Positions 48,983-59,821 are shown, counted from the first letter of the stretch. The stretch is 64,000 nt of DNA from Strongyloides papillosus (GCA_005656395.1 SRSI01000050.1:868001-932000), one strand, 5' to 3'. Program-made: numbers and translations. The notes: a model not told the origin generated them from the letters alone.

Positions 48983-49830
48983 CTAGGCTGAAACAGTTTG
49001 TGGTGCTAACCTTTCTACAAAGGCAATAGCTTTATGAATAAAACTTGAAGCAATTGTTGGACATTTTGGTGAAAGAGAAGCTTGTGTTAGGGAAGTTTTC
49101 ATTTGACCAAAGGCAATTCTAGTATAGGGGTTCCTGCGTGAACTATATCTAAAACAAAGGAATTTGTAATAAACTATAGGTAAAAAGATTGTTCCTTTTC
49201 CGGTAAAAATTAATCCAAAAAGTATTGGGAACATAAAGATCTCTCCAGTTGCTACGATACCAAGAAGATTATCTGTTTGTTGGTTAACTAAAGTATGGGC
49301 TTTAACAATAATCCCATTATTTCCATGACCTGTATTTTGAGCAACTTTATTAATATAATTTATTGAATGAAGGAGACCAAATAATGATACTGGAACAAGT
49401 GCCATCGTCATAGGGGTACTGACAGCAAAAATTAATGAATAGACAAGATAGTGAAATGAATCTTCGAGTACCGCATTAGTTATAAATTCACGAGTTAATT
49501 GAAAATTTCCACCTAAACGTTGTGATAGCCTGATACCATTAGTAACAGCAGCAGCTATCATAGCTTTGTTATAATATGTTCCATTGTCTCTTGATGGAAG
49601 AAGGTAAAGTATGGAGAAGAATACAGTAGCTATTCGTAGGATGCAAAGAAATGCATTACTTGGATCTGCTTTCAAATACTCCTAAAAATATCTTAGGTAA
49701 ATTTTATGAGTAACTAAAACTATACCATAACTGATTGTCTTGGAGGTACGGATGATCTGTTACTTGTTGAAGCATTATCAGAATTAGTGTTATTTTGTTC
49801 TGAAGGTGTTTCTTCACGAATCTCAACCAT
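48983..49830 (-). CDS. TMEM33: TMEM33 (Krueppel homologue 2 / Tts1 family) ER membrane protein
   Basis: ER/nuclear-envelope membrane protein that shapes ER sheets and binds reticulons. Exons 49830-49726 and 49681-48983 give 267 residues. The first exon encodes a Ser/Asn-rich cytoplasmic tail. The body matches the human protein along its length: LRIATVFFSILYLLPS, RLSQRLG.FQLTREF..NAVLEDSFHYLVYSLIF, the TMALVPVSLFGLLHSI block, FRYSSRRNPYTRIAFGQMKTSL and the end IAFVERLAP. An ATTTCAG acceptor lies three bases before the ATG, as for trans-splicing. Confidence 0.93.
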
Positions 49831-50713
49831 TATCTGAAATTTTAAAAAATTAATTTGGTGAAAGAGTCGAAACAATGAATACGTGGAATTTATATAAATT
49901 TTAAAACAATATTTTAAATCAAATAAATCCTCAATGTTAGTATGAAATGACTATATAATTTCACTAACATAAAAAAATAACATAAAAGACAGGAACACAA
50001 CCATAAATGAACTATTCAAAAATAAATTATGTTGGGAAAATATGTATTAAAAGAGGTCCTATTGAAGCATAGAGAAAATATAAAGATACAATAAATGAAA
50101 GCTGAGTGTAGTGTATCGACTGTCTCTGTCCAAAGCATTCAATAAGTGGAGTATCACAAATTGTAAATGGCAAGTAAAATAAATGAATAAAAAACATGGA
50201 TAATTTAGCTACAACATTTTTATTTTAATTAAAATTCTTACTTAACAAAAAGATATAATATAGTCGACACAAAAAACCAAACAATAACAATTGAAAAAAT
50301 CTATTTTAATTCATAGTATTAGAATTTTAAAATTTATTCGAAAAAGTTTTTATTTTAAAACCGTTTAAAAATAAAAAATGCACATTTTGTCAAATTTTAT
50401 CAAAAACTGATAGTGAAAAAATAACTTATTTAGCAAATAACAGATTCATAGGTTTAAAAACAAACAATTAATGAAAGATTTTCTAATATAAGAATTAAAA
50501 TATTAGATAATCTATTAAAATATGAAATAACAATTATAAATAGTTATTAAAATAAAATTTTTTAAACTAAATTTATGTTAAATAAGTAAATATGTTAATG
50601 TAATTTAGCTCAGGTACGATACTTATGTGTACCAATAGATATCGTTCTTCCAATTTTTCCTATGAAGATAATTTAAAAATTGTATAAATTTTTTTCTTAA
50701 TTACGTCGAGGAG
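49831..50713. other. Divergent promoter of TMEM33 and mitochondrial uS9
   Basis: 883 bp between divergent start codons. AT-rich; no exon, RNA gene or convincing regulatory motif seen. Confidence 0.5.
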
Positions 50714-51963
50714 ATGTTTGGAAGTTATTCAAAACAATTTCTCTGTAAATATGGGAAATCTTCCTTTCGCTCCACAAAATTATTTTGTAGTGCTGTAAAA
50801 CCTAGTGAAGAAATGCCCTCTGATGCTTCAAATACAATTGTAATTTCTCAAGAAGTGAACGACGATATGGCTCATTCTATAAGATTAAAGACAATTGGAA
50901 GAGCTTTAAACACATATATTATAAGGGCCAAAGAAAATGCTAAAATAATGGCAAAAGAAAAAGCTGAATTCGAATTAGGGAAGCGACATCTAGCTAATAT
51001 TATGGGCTTGAATCCTAACACAATGACTGAAGCAGATATTGATAGGTAAAATTTTAACTTTTGTCTTATAAATATTATCAAACAAATTATAGATCCATTG
51101 AGTATCTCTTCCCATCTGGTTTATATGAGCCAACTGCTAGACCCATAATGAAAAGTCCTGAACAGGTATTACCTAAATTTCATAAACTTGACTTTGATGA
51201 TGAAGGCCGACCATTAGATTCACATTTTTTTACTTTGAAACCTAAGTTCTACAAATTATTATCTGATATTGGTGATAAAACAAAAAAACTTACAAAATAT
51301 TTAGGAAAAGAAGAAAGTCCTGTTACTCCAGTTCTTCTTTCTGGAAGTTCATGGATTACAAAAGCTAAACTTTCTAAAGAATTAGGTGAAACATTAACAG
51401 ATGAGCTATATGCTAATTTTATAATGGCTTTTGATTACCTAGCATCATTACCAAATTCATCTATAGAAGAAGATTTTATAATGAAATACCGTGTAAAAGC
51501 TATCTCAAGTGAGAGACAGAATGCTGTTTATGGAGTTCAAGTTCCTGATGTTTGTATTGACAAAGTTACAAATACTAGGTATGCCACTGTTGAAACAAGA
51601 TGTAAAGCAACAACTGCTAAAGCTACTGTTAGAGATGGCGGCACAGGAAAATATTACATAAATGGACATCATTATAGTTGTTTTAGATCATTACTGGCTC
51701 GGGAATGTCTTGTTGCGCCATTGTTAGTAGCTGATGTTATGGGTAGAGTTGATATTGAAGCAACAACAGGTGGTGATGGTGGTCAATCTGCATTACCAAA
51801 AGCTGTTAGGCATGCTGTGGCTCTAGGGATAGCTGCTTTATACCCAAAACAATTTGAGAAGTTAAAAATGAGTGGGTTGTTGACAACGGATCCAAGAAGG
51901 AAAGAGAGAAACAAAGTCAACCAGCATGGTGCACGTGCCAAGTGGATTTGGAAGAGGCGTTAA
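50714..51963 (+). CDS. MRPS9: Mitochondrial small ribosomal subunit protein uS9m (MRPS9)
   Basis: Part of the mitochondrial ribosome small subunit. Exons 50714-51045 and 51093-51963 give 400 residues. The N-terminus is basic and Ser-rich (MFGSYSKQFLCKYGKSSFRS), fitting a mitochondrial presequence. The S9 domain is in the last 150 residues: GKYYINGHHY, DVMGRVDIEATTGGDGGQSALPKAVRHAVALGIAAL, LTTDPRRKERNKVNQHGARAKWIWKRR, the family's basic tail that reaches the decoding centre (usually ending KR). Convergent with the MITD1-like gene, 110 bp away. Confidence 0.92.
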
Positions 51964-52072
51964 AACTAAAGTAAATATTATTTTCTATAGTAAATATGTT
52001 AGATTGTTTGTTTTTTTTTGAGAAATAAATAAAAAAATTTATTAACTGCCATTGACAAAAAAAATTAAAAAA

Positions 52073-53089
52073 TTAATTAAAATCAGCTAAGGTGTGGACT
52101 TCAGTATTCCAGTCCTTCAAGCGAAAGATTGGTATATTACATTCTTTGCATGGTACATCACTAAAAGCTCTACCGGGATTAAAGTAGTCAATGCGATAAA
52201 TAGATAATCCTCTCCCAGGATGAGCTACTACACCAGAGTTAAAGCTATAAAGTAGATTTACATTAAGTAATGATAAAAAGTAAACTTACAAAATGCGTCT
52301 TTCATGCATACTTGAATTACCGAAACCAAATTTAAAACGTATACCTCTGCTTTTGCACTTGTCTTTTACATAATTTAAATTGACGTTTATTGTCTCAAAT
52401 TCTTTTACGATCAATTGAGATCCATCCAATTCAGGGAATTTGCGTGATAGATCTCTATATACGTCAGTCTTTCCTGGATTTGATTTCGTTTTAACTTCAA
52501 CATACTCGAGATTGTTAAATGTATGTTTCATAGCAAGAATAAAAATATAGAGGACCATAACTTGTTGTCTTGTAACGAGATAAGGATCCTCGATGAGAAT
52601 TTGAGTTACTTCCGGTCCAACCCTTTCCTTTGTAAATATCTTCTCGAAAGGAAATCCCGTTTCGTTTTCTCTGATTTGAATGATTTCAACAAAATCAAGT
52701 CTCCAAGGTTTTGAATCAACGTCCTTTCCGTTGGAAGTACCAGGATTATTAACTTCCTCCTGTCCTGAATTATTTTCACTAACCAATCTTGAAATTGCAG
52801 GTTGAACATCATTCATGAGATATCTCCCTATGTTACTACGAACATTCCTGAAATTCTTAGAATCTAAAGAATATGTAACTTTTGCAAAAAAGTTATAAAA
52901 CCAACCACCAAAAAGTTTCTTTAAGTTACTTTCAACTTCTCTAGCTATTTTCAAAGCCAACTCAGATTCTAACTCATGAATGGATTCTAAACGTTTTTTC
53001 TGAACCTCCAACTCATTTGATAATTGCTCCTCTTGAGATTCAAGTGAATGAAGCGATTTAAACTTGAAAACACCTTGCTTGTAAGACAT
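52073..53089 (-). CDS. MITD1-like protein (MIT_C PLD-like domain, no MIT domain)
   Basis: Exons 53089-52290 and 52244-52073 give 323 residues. The C-terminal half matches the MIT_C/PLD-like domain of MITD1, which binds membranes during ESCRT-III-dependent cytokinesis: FEKIFTKERVGPEVTQILIEDPYL, SSMHERRI, GRGLSIYRIDYFNPG and the VPCKECNIPIF end fit the human pattern (IEDPYIR, SIHDREI, GRGLDYFK). The N-terminal 60 residues instead form a coiled coil (SQEEQLSNELEVQKKRLESIHELE), with no MIT domain, so ESCRT binding must differ. It diverges from the ribosomal protein L10a gene. Confidence 0.82.
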
Positions 53090-53683
53090 TTGTAACGAAT
53101 TTAAACAATCTTCTTAATGTTGCTATTTGAGATATGAGCAGTAAAAAAATTTGATGACTTAATGTATTGAATACTATTAATTTAAATAATCGAACACACT
53201 ATGGTTGTTTTTTTTGCAAGAGAAAGTATTGGGTGATTTTACATCGGTAAAAAAAGTGCATGGATAAAAGATTATCGGCTCACTACATTACATTGTAGTA
53301 GAAAATTTTGTACTTTATACTTGTTTTCAATTTTACTTTCTTTTTATAACGGTAGTAGAGTTTATAATTCACTCCAATTTTTCTCATACACTTTCGTATT
53401 TGCGACGGAAATTGCGAAATTTTTTTTTGCATAAGACTATCTTATTCATTCGTAGATCATTTTAAAGTTACCATGTTGGTGGTCATTTCTCCAAAATAAT
53501 ATGTCTTTGAAAGATTGTCATCACTATGGTGTATAATGTAGTTTTCCCAATTTACTTACAAATATTAAAATAATTTTCTTAATCATTATATTTTTTCTTT
53601 TTGAACCATTATTGGTTTTCAGTGAATATTTTTATTAATACGTAAATAAATATTTTATAATTTTAGGGTAATAACAGGACAAA
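53090..53683. other. Divergent promoter of the MITD1-like and RPL10A genes
   Basis: 594 bp between divergent start codons. A TAATTTTAG acceptor near 53666 precedes the RPL10A ATG by 17 bases, as expected for trans-splicing. No other clear motif seen. Confidence 0.5.
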
Positions 53684-54568
53684 ATGTCTAAAATTTCAAA
53701 GGACACTCTTAACGATGCTATAAGCAACGTACTTAAAGCTTCCAAAGATAAGAAACGTAGATTCCGTGAGTCAGTTGAGCTCCAAATTGGTCTTAAGAAC
53801 TACGACCCACAGAAGGACAAACGTTTCAGTGGTACTGTTAGGTAAGTTAGAATAGCCTACTCTCTGAATCAACCGTAAATTTCCAAAAGCGTATGAGAGA
53901 TAGGTAGTCAAGAAAGTTTTATCTTTCTTGACGGGTTCTAACCCAGTTCCTTTAAAATGGGTAGGAGTTGCTCATTAGATTGTGCTCTCCAAGGTTTTTT
54001 TTTCTATCAAAAAGCAACGGATTTTACGTAGATCTGAGGACGGCTTTTTGATAGCCGCTAACGTAATTTTTTTAGACTTAAGCACATCCCACGCCCAGGA
54101 ATGAAAGTTTGTGTTTTGGGAGATCAAAAACATCTTGATGAAGCTCAAGCCAATGGATTCCCATGCATGTCTGCTGATGATCTTAAAAAACTCAACAAAG
54201 ACAAGAAACTTATCAAAAAGCTCGCTAAGAAATACGACGCTTTCATTGCTTCTGATACCTTGATTAAGCAAATTCCACGTATTCTTGGACCAGGACTTAA
54301 CAAGGCCGGAAAGTTCCCTTCCGTCGTTACCCACAATGAAACTCTTGAATCCAAGATTAACGAAATCAAGGGTACAATCAAATTCCAAATGAAGAAGGTT
54401 CTTTGCCTTTCCACTGCTATTGGACACGTTGATATGCAACAAGAAGAATTGGCCGCCAATCTCTCCCTTTCAATTAACTTCTTAGTTTCTCTTTTGAAGA
54501 AGAACTGGCAAAATGTACGCTCCCTCCACATCAAATCTACTATGGGACCAGTTCAACGTATCTACTAA
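53684..54568 (+). CDS. RPL10A: Large ribosomal subunit protein uL1 (RPL10A)
   Basis: Cytosolic ribosomal protein of the L1 stalk, which helps release deacylated tRNA. Exons 53684-53841 and 54076-54568 give 216 residues, the usual length. Conserved blocks: [53 protein letters not shown], and the end [10 protein letters not shown]. The intron (53842-54075) is long for this window and carries strong hairpins; alternative splicing in rpl-10a is known to be autoregulated by L10a in C. elegans and vertebrates (see the intron entry). Confidence 0.97.
53842..54075 (+). promoter_or_regulatory. RPL10A intron with hairpins and a second 5' splice site (candidate L10a autoregulatory element)
   Basis: Three structures are visible: an imperfect stem CCTAcTCTCT/AGAGATAGG (about 53876-53904), a perfect 10-bp stem GTCAAGAAAG/CTTTCTTGAC (53907-53932) followed directly by GGGTT-CT-AACCC (53933-53944), and a perfect 12-bp stem CTATCAAAAAGC/GCTTTTTGATAG (54004-54054). 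A second possible donor, GG|GTAGGA, lies at 53961. Using it would bring in an in-frame TAA at 53843, giving an NMD-type mRNA. In C. elegans and vertebrates the L10a protein binds an element between two alternative 5' splice sites of its own gene to switch splicing; this intron has the same layout. Confidence 0.55.
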
Positions 54569-54906
54569 ACCCCCATTTGGTCTTGTTGTTTCATTTTGTT
54601 ATCATTAAATAAATTGTTATGATTATATTGTGTTTATATTTCTCTCACTGATAGCGGTTATCGTTTTATTTTTTAATAGGTTAGACCGTGTGTAATGTCA
54701 TTGCTACAATAATTATAAAATTTTATTTTTCATGTGCGAAAGTTACTTAGATTTAAAATTCACGAGATTGCTATTACTTTTTCTACTAATTTTCTGTGTA
54801 GGATAAAATACAGTTGTCTTGCGTTTCTGTTACATTTTCACCACTTTATCGTTGTTTTTTATAATTTCTATATTATTGAAGTGTAATATTTTATTACTTT
54901 TAGAGT
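54569..54906. other. RPL10A 3' region and TMEM14 upstream region
   Basis: 338 bp. ATTAAATAAATTG after the RPL10A stop is a likely polyadenylation signal. A TTACTTTTAG acceptor ends just before the TMEM14 ATG. Confidence 0.5.
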
Positions 54907-55215
54907 ATGGCTGATATTGTTGGTATTATCTATGGCGCAATTGTCGCCACAGGAGGTATTATTGGTTACTTAAAAGCATCTTCTGTCCCTTCATTAGTTA
55001 TGGGAGTCGGATCAGGAGCCATTGTTGTTGCTGGAGCTTACTATAACAATAATCACGTTGTTTGTGGTGTCTCTGCTCTTTTAGCAATATTTATGGGTCG
55101 TCGTTTCTTGAATAGTGGAAAAGTTTTTCCAGCTGGAGTTGTTGCGGTATTATCACTTATCATTTTCATTCGCTGTATTGCCATATACTACAGAAATCGT
55201 CCCCGTTTTGAGTAA
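54907..55215 (+). CDS. TMEM14-family small membrane protein
   Basis: 102 residues, one exon, about four membrane segments. The family (UPF0136, human TMEM14A/B/C) acts in mitochondrial or chloroplast inner membranes; TMEM14C carries porphyrin precursors in red cells. Signature stretches: IYGAIVATGGIIGYLKASSVPSLVMG, ALLAIFMGRRFLNSGKVFPAG and the final hydrophobic helix. An acceptor three bases before the ATG and an AATAAA at the stop suggest it is the first gene of a short operon with the next gene. Confidence 0.9.
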   Translation: MADIVGIIYGAIVATGGIIGYLKASSVPSLVMGVGSGAIVVAGAYYNNNHVVCGVSALLAIFMGRRFLNSGKVFPAGVVAVLSLIIFIRCIAIYYRNRPRFE

Positions 55216-55331
55216 ATAAAATACTAAGTACTTATATACTTTTTTTACCTCGATTATATTCGTTTATTATTTTAAATAATAATTGCATTTTTTTTTCTAT
55301 GTTTTATGTAACAAATAAAATTTCAGGCACT

Positions 55332-56225
55332 ATGCGAACTGCTTCATCTCAATCTCGCAAATTTCTACCTTCTTCTTTACCTGCTGTTTATTATGATGAA
55401 AATATTGAGCATTTTGAAGCATGTCTCATTGAGGCTTTAACTGATGAATTATTTAGAACGAAAAATTACTGGAGACCATCCATATCAAATAATTTATTAA
55501 CCACTACATTAAATGGTGTCAAAATTGAGTATGAATTAAAAAGATTTCAAAAGTCTGATGACCAAGATTTTGTCAGGAAAGTAAAACAAGAGTATGCTTC
55601 ACAAATATCTCCACAATGTTATTGTTTAGGTGAATGTAGAAATGATTTAAATTCTGGTACAGTAGAATATGAGGTGAAATATCTCCAATCAGGACATGAT
55701 AAAGTTTCTAGTCTTCGTACAGGTCTTGATATTCGTTCAGCTATCATGTATCTTGCTATCCACATATTAGAAGGACCATGGGTTAAAAATGATCACAAAG
55801 TTTTTGAAGTTAATCCAAGACTAATAAATTATGCAAAACAAAAAACAAAATCAAAAACACAAAGAGCTAGGGATAGGGAAGTTAAATGTCTCACACCACA
55901 AGAAGTACTAACCAAACGTCTACAGATTTATGAATTATGTACTCATTTAAGTATTGCTGCAAGTTTTTTGTACCTTGAAAAAAATTCTGGTACTTGTTCT
56001 AGAGAAGAGTATATTGTAAAAGGATTACTAGGTAAATATGATCATACAGTACCACGACCACCAACTGATTTGGCAAATCCATTTAGTAAAAGAAAACAAG
56101 GAGATGGAGTTTCGAAGAAAAATGATGCAGCAGATGAAGGGACTTCCGGTAATGAAAAAAATGGTACAGATATTCATAAAGACAGTAACGTAGAGCTATC
56201 AGTCAATGAAACAAATGACTACTGA
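55332..56225 (+). CDS. Unrecognised protein, probable second gene of an operon with TMEM14
   Basis: I use the ATG at 55332 (MRTASSQSRKFLPSSLPAVYYDENIEHF), five bases after an AAATTTCAG acceptor, giving 297 residues; an in-frame ATG at 55299 lies in the putative outron. The middle (about 15-200) looks folded, with YDENIEHFEACLIEAL, YWRPSI, a CYCLGEC motif, and a mostly helical stretch RSAIMYLAIHILEGPW; the C-terminal 60 residues are Lys/Asn/Asp-rich and disordered. No family recognised. It starts 116 bp after the TMEM14 stop, typical nematode operon spacing. Confidence 0.7.
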   Translation: MRTASSQSRKFLPSSLPAVYYDENIEHFEACLIEALTDELFRTKNYWRPSISNNLLTTTLNGVKIEYELKRFQKSDDQDFVRKVKQEYASQISPQCYCLGECRNDLNSGTVEYEVKYLQSGHDKVSSLRTGLDIRSAIMYLAIHILEGPWVKNDHKVFEVNPRLINYAKQKTKSKTQRARDREVKCLTPQEVLTKRLQIYELCTHLSIAASFLYLEKNSGTCSREEYIVKGLLGKYDHTVPRPPTDLANPFSKRKQGDGVSKKNDAADEGTSGNEKNGTDIHKDSNVELSVNETNDY

Positions 56226-56829
56226 AAAATTTCTATATAACAATTGACGGAAATAACAATTAACACAAAGAAACTAATATTTTTATAGCTCTTGAAAACT
56301 TTTAATTATTACCTGTAACCTTGCCTATTCTACTTTTTGTTTTGTTGTTTTTTACAAATTACATGAAATTGACAAAAATTCTCCTAGTAATTGCAATGTA
56401 TATAATTCAGTATTCTAAATGAAGTATAATTACGACAGAATTATACTGCAGAAACTGTTACATGATGTGCGAGATTTTTTGTGATTGGATGTTTTCCAAG
56501 ATATATCTAAGGCAAGAGGATTATGTGTGCGTTTAAAGTGAAAATTTGAACTTCGAAAAAGCTTTAATGATATTATCAAATTCGAATATCTAATAATATT
56601 TATAAAAATAGGTATAATTTTTTTAATTGTATTAGAATTCTTTTTATTTATGACAAATTTATTTGTTTTATCACAAAAATATCGGTTTTTATACTTTTAC
56701 TAAGCTATAGATCAAATGGAAAAAATTGCTATTTATTTGTAAAAAAGTCAAATGAAATAAGGCAACAAGTTTTTTTCAATAGTATTTAACATAAATAACT
56801 CTAAATTAATTCCTAGAGAAAATATATCT
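56226..56829. other. 3' regions between convergent genes
   Basis: 604 bp between the stop codons of the unrecognised gene and glutaredoxin. AT-rich 3' untranslated sequence only. Confidence 0.5.
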
Positions 56830-57326
56830 TTAAAGTTTAAAAAGTTCCTTTCTTTTTTGTCTAATACTGGACACTTTTTCCTTATTACACAATTCTAACA
56901 AATCGAGTAAGGCATCACGTCTTATTAATGATTCCAAATCATCACAACCTCCTATGAACTTACCACAAACGAAAATTTGTGGAACTGTTCTTATTTTTGT
57001 CATTTCCATTAATGTTTTAGAGTACTCCTAGAAAAATATGAGGAAAAAAATTGGTAAAATCAAACATATTCTCGAAGAAAATTTACCGGGAACTTTTGAG
57101 GTTCATCCATTTGTAATTGAGTGAGATTCTTTTCAGTATAATCAATTGATTCATTGAATAAATGTTTCTTTGCCTTAACACAATACCCACATCCAGATGT
57201 TGTGAATACTAGTACAGGATTTGCTTTGATCTATATATAGCTAATTTGATGGAAATTAAGTAATAAACTTACGTCATTATTAATTTCATCTTCATATGGT
57301 CTTCTTGAAGATAAAAAGTTTCCCAT
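56830..57326 (-). CDS. Dithiol glutaredoxin, probably N-myristoylated
   Basis: Reduces disulphides and protein-glutathione adducts with glutathione. Exons 57326-57273, 57230-57087 and 57027-56830 give 131 residues. The active site is C-G-Y-C at about residues 32-35 (FTTSGCGYCVKAKKHL). TVPQIFV with its cis-Pro and GKFIGGCDDL complete the glutathione site. A C-terminal Lys/Arg-rich helix extends it. The N-terminus MGNFLSSRRP fits the N-myristoylation pattern MGxxxS, so membrane anchoring is likely by inference. It starts 156 bp after the NAPRT stop on the same strand, behind a strong ATTTTTTCAG acceptor: operon-like. Confidence 0.88.
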
Positions 57327-57482
57327 TATTAAAAGATTTATTATAACTGAAAAAATATTTTTTTTATACTGTATACATAGTATTGGAGAGATATTTATAT
57401 CGAACAACTATAAAGATTTAGAGAAAAAAAAGTATAAAGTGATTATAATTTCGTAAAGAAAGTGATATTATAACAAATTTTA

Positions 57483-59132
57483 TTATTTTTCTAGTTTTCT
57501 AATAGGAGTATTCTGCAACCACAATGTATGGAGGAATTCATATAATTTCTCCGACACTGCAATTTTATAGGGTGTTGGATTGACATATCTTTTATGATCT
57601 CTTCTTGTTAGTCTTAAATTTTCATCAACATGTGTCTTTATTTCAAGAAGTGTAGGCATCTTTTGGCAGATTTTATTATCTTTCCAATAAATTTTTTGTA
57701 ATTTCTCTACTTTTGAAGGAACAACAACAGCTCTTTTACTTTCTTCAAATGGATGACGACAAAGGATTTCCTTACCAGCTTCCGGTTCAGGTTCATTACA
57801 TAAACATAATAAATCAACAATTGGATGTTCACTTTTTCCGTAGATTCTATACGAGTATTTTTTACCTGGTAATGTTATTTTACTTATCTCCTGGCTTAAT
57901 TTTATTTTTGGTGTTCCAGACAAGGAAACTAATTTATAAACACAACCCAAAGCAGGTTGTCTTTGACATGTCACTAAATTTGTTCCAACACCAAATGCAT
58001 TAATTTCATTTTCCTGTTCATTAAATGAGTGAAGAGTTTTCTCATTTATTTCATTTGAAACTATTATTTTTAGTTTATCAATACATTCCTTATATTTTGG
58101 TAAAGCTTTTGAAACTTCATTAAAATATTTCCTTACTTCCGTAGATAAATAACAAAGATCACCACTATCTATACGACATCCAATTGTTTGGTAGCCACAG
58201 TCATATAATGCTAGTGTTACTGCTAGAAAATTAATAACACCACTATTTAAAACATCATATGTATCTATTAATGCTACAAATGAATCAGGGAATGATGTAG
58301 CATATGCACAAAATGCAACTAACTCTCCACGATTTAATTCATTTATACTAACATTGAAATTAATTTTTTCAAATAGTAAATGAAGAATATGTTTAGAACT
58401 TTTAAGTAGATCAACTTCCTTGTTACCTGTGTTTACATTTAATTTCATGTTTTCTAAATTTGATTCTTCATTAAATGAACATATAAATGAGTGTGCCTGT
58501 GTTCCGTTAACTGGTATACCAAACAATTTACCTGCTAATACATTACTTGTACCATCGAATCCACCAATGTAACAATACTTGCTTGCCGATAATGCTCCAT
58601 TAGGACCCTGAGCACGCCTTGGACCAAATTCGAATAATTTAACATTATCACCAGCTGCATAACGAAAACGTGCAGCATTTGTTGCAATAAGACTGGCATA
58701 ATTAATTAGATTTAAAATTGATGTCTCAAGAATTTGGCATATTGCTAAAGGACCTTCAATTGTAATAAGAGGAATTCTGGGAAAAACAACTGTTCCTTCG
58801 GGTATGGCAGATACAGTGACACTTGAACAGTCTAAATTCCCGAGGAACTCGTAAAATTCATCTTCAATGTATGAAGGAAACTGCTTTTTCAAATATTCAA
58901 TATCGTTCTCTTTCAATTTAAAATTTTTAACGAAATCAATAACATCATTTAAACCAGCAAAAATAGTATATTCACCTGAGAAGGGATTTTTTCTAAAAAA
59001 GACATCAAAAACAGCCTCATCTTCATGAATATTTGATTTCCAATATGCATAGCACATTGTTAATTGGTAGTAATCCGTTAACAATACTTCGCTAATACCA
59101 CTGTTACTAAGAGTATAATTGTCAGTTCCCAT
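57483..59132 (-). CDS. NAPRT: Nicotinate phosphoribosyltransferase
   Basis: Converts nicotinic acid and PRPP to nicotinate mononucleotide, the first step of the Preiss-Handler route to NAD. One exon, 549 residues, as in animals. The N-terminal LLTDYYQLTMCYAYW and FDVFFRKNPF match the family; the central block FEFGPRRAQGPNGALSASKY, IGGFDGTSNVLAG and NGTQAHSF contains the active-site Arg and His residues, and CRIDSGDL the PRPP-binding site. The end YVNPTPYKIAVSE is conserved. A TTTCAG acceptor precedes the ATG by about 14 bases, and a CACGTG E-box lies just upstream. Glutaredoxin follows in operon-like spacing. Confidence 0.95.
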   Translation of the reverse strand: MGTDNYTLSNSGISEVLLTDYYQLTMCYAYWKSNIHEDEAVFDVFFRKNPFSGEYTIFAGLNDVIDFVKNFKLKENDIEYLKKQFPSYIEDEFYEFLGNLDCSSVTVSAIPEGTVVFPRIPLITIEGPLAICQILETSILNLINYASLIATNAARFRYAAGDNVKLFEFGPRRAQGPNGALSASKYCYIGGFDGTSNVLAGKLFGIPVNGTQAHSFICSFNEESNLENMKLNVNTGNKEVDLLKSSKHILHLLFEKINFNVSINELNRGELVAFCAYATSFPDSFVALIDTYDVLNSGVINFLAVTLALYDCGYQTIGCRIDSGDLCYLSTEVRKYFNEVSKALPKYKECIDKLKIIVSNEINEKTLHSFNEQENEINAFGVGTNLVTCQRQPALGCVYKLVSLSGTPKIKLSQEISKITLPGKKYSYRIYGKSEHPIVDLLCLCNEPEPEAGKEILCRHPFEESKRAVVVPSKVEKLQKIYWKDNKICQKMPTLLEIKTHVDENLRLTRRDHKRYVNPTPYKIAVSEKLYEFLHTLWLQNTPIRKLEK

Positions 59133-59821
59133 AATACTTGTTTTTCTGAAATTTTCTAAAAAAAACTATTAAAAAAATTTAACAAATTAAACACGTGATG
59201 TAAAAAAAGAATTTTGATGTTGTTGAGTAGAAGGAAATATTGTTAAAAGTAAAGTTATTTTAAATTATGTAAAAAACTTTAAAAAAAAATTAAAATTCAG
59301 CACAATATATATTACCAACCAATTATAATAAATTATCTTATTGTGGGTGTAATAAAAGTTAATTTGTACTTTATATTACATAATTTTTTTCATTTTTTAT
59401 ATTTTTCAAGAAAAAAGTAGAAGGTAGTTAAAGGGAATGTAAAAATTTATTTTACCAACCCTCTCGTATATTTAATAACTTAGCATGTTGATGTAGAAGG
59501 CAATTTTACATAATTTACATACACATTTATGTGTTTAAAAAGAGCAAACTTTTCTTTGTGATTGCCAAAAAATGTAGAGTAAAAAAACAATTGAATTTCA
59601 ATATTTTATTTCACTCTATTATTATAAGAAAACTCAATGATGTTTATGTAAAATTATACATATCCTTTTTTTTTCATTTAATAAATTTTCACAAAACTAA
59701 ATAAATATTTGGATAAATGTCTAAAAGTGTGTGACAGATTAGAGGCAGTTTTTTAGTAATTATTAAAAAATTTAATAAATATCTTTTATATAACAATATT
59801 ATAATTAAAATATTAAAAATT
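59133..59821. other. NAPRT promoter and carboxypeptidase 3' region
   Basis: 689 bp. Apart from the E-box at 59191-59196 and an AT-rich 3' untranslated region for the carboxypeptidase, nothing seen. Confidence 0.5.
59191..59196. promoter_or_regulatory. CACGTG E-box upstream of NAPRT
   Basis: CACGTG in the context AAACACGTGAT (TCACGTG on the other strand) lies 59 bp before the NAPRT start codon and about 45 bp before its splice acceptor. This is the core of bHLH sites such as TFEB/HLH-30 and Max-type factors; function is inferred. Confidence 0.3.

Noticed and set aside
53842..54075. Intronic H/ACA or C/D snoRNA in RPL10A
   Set aside because: No clear C/D boxes and no ACA box at the right distance after the last hairpin; autoregulatory layout fits better.
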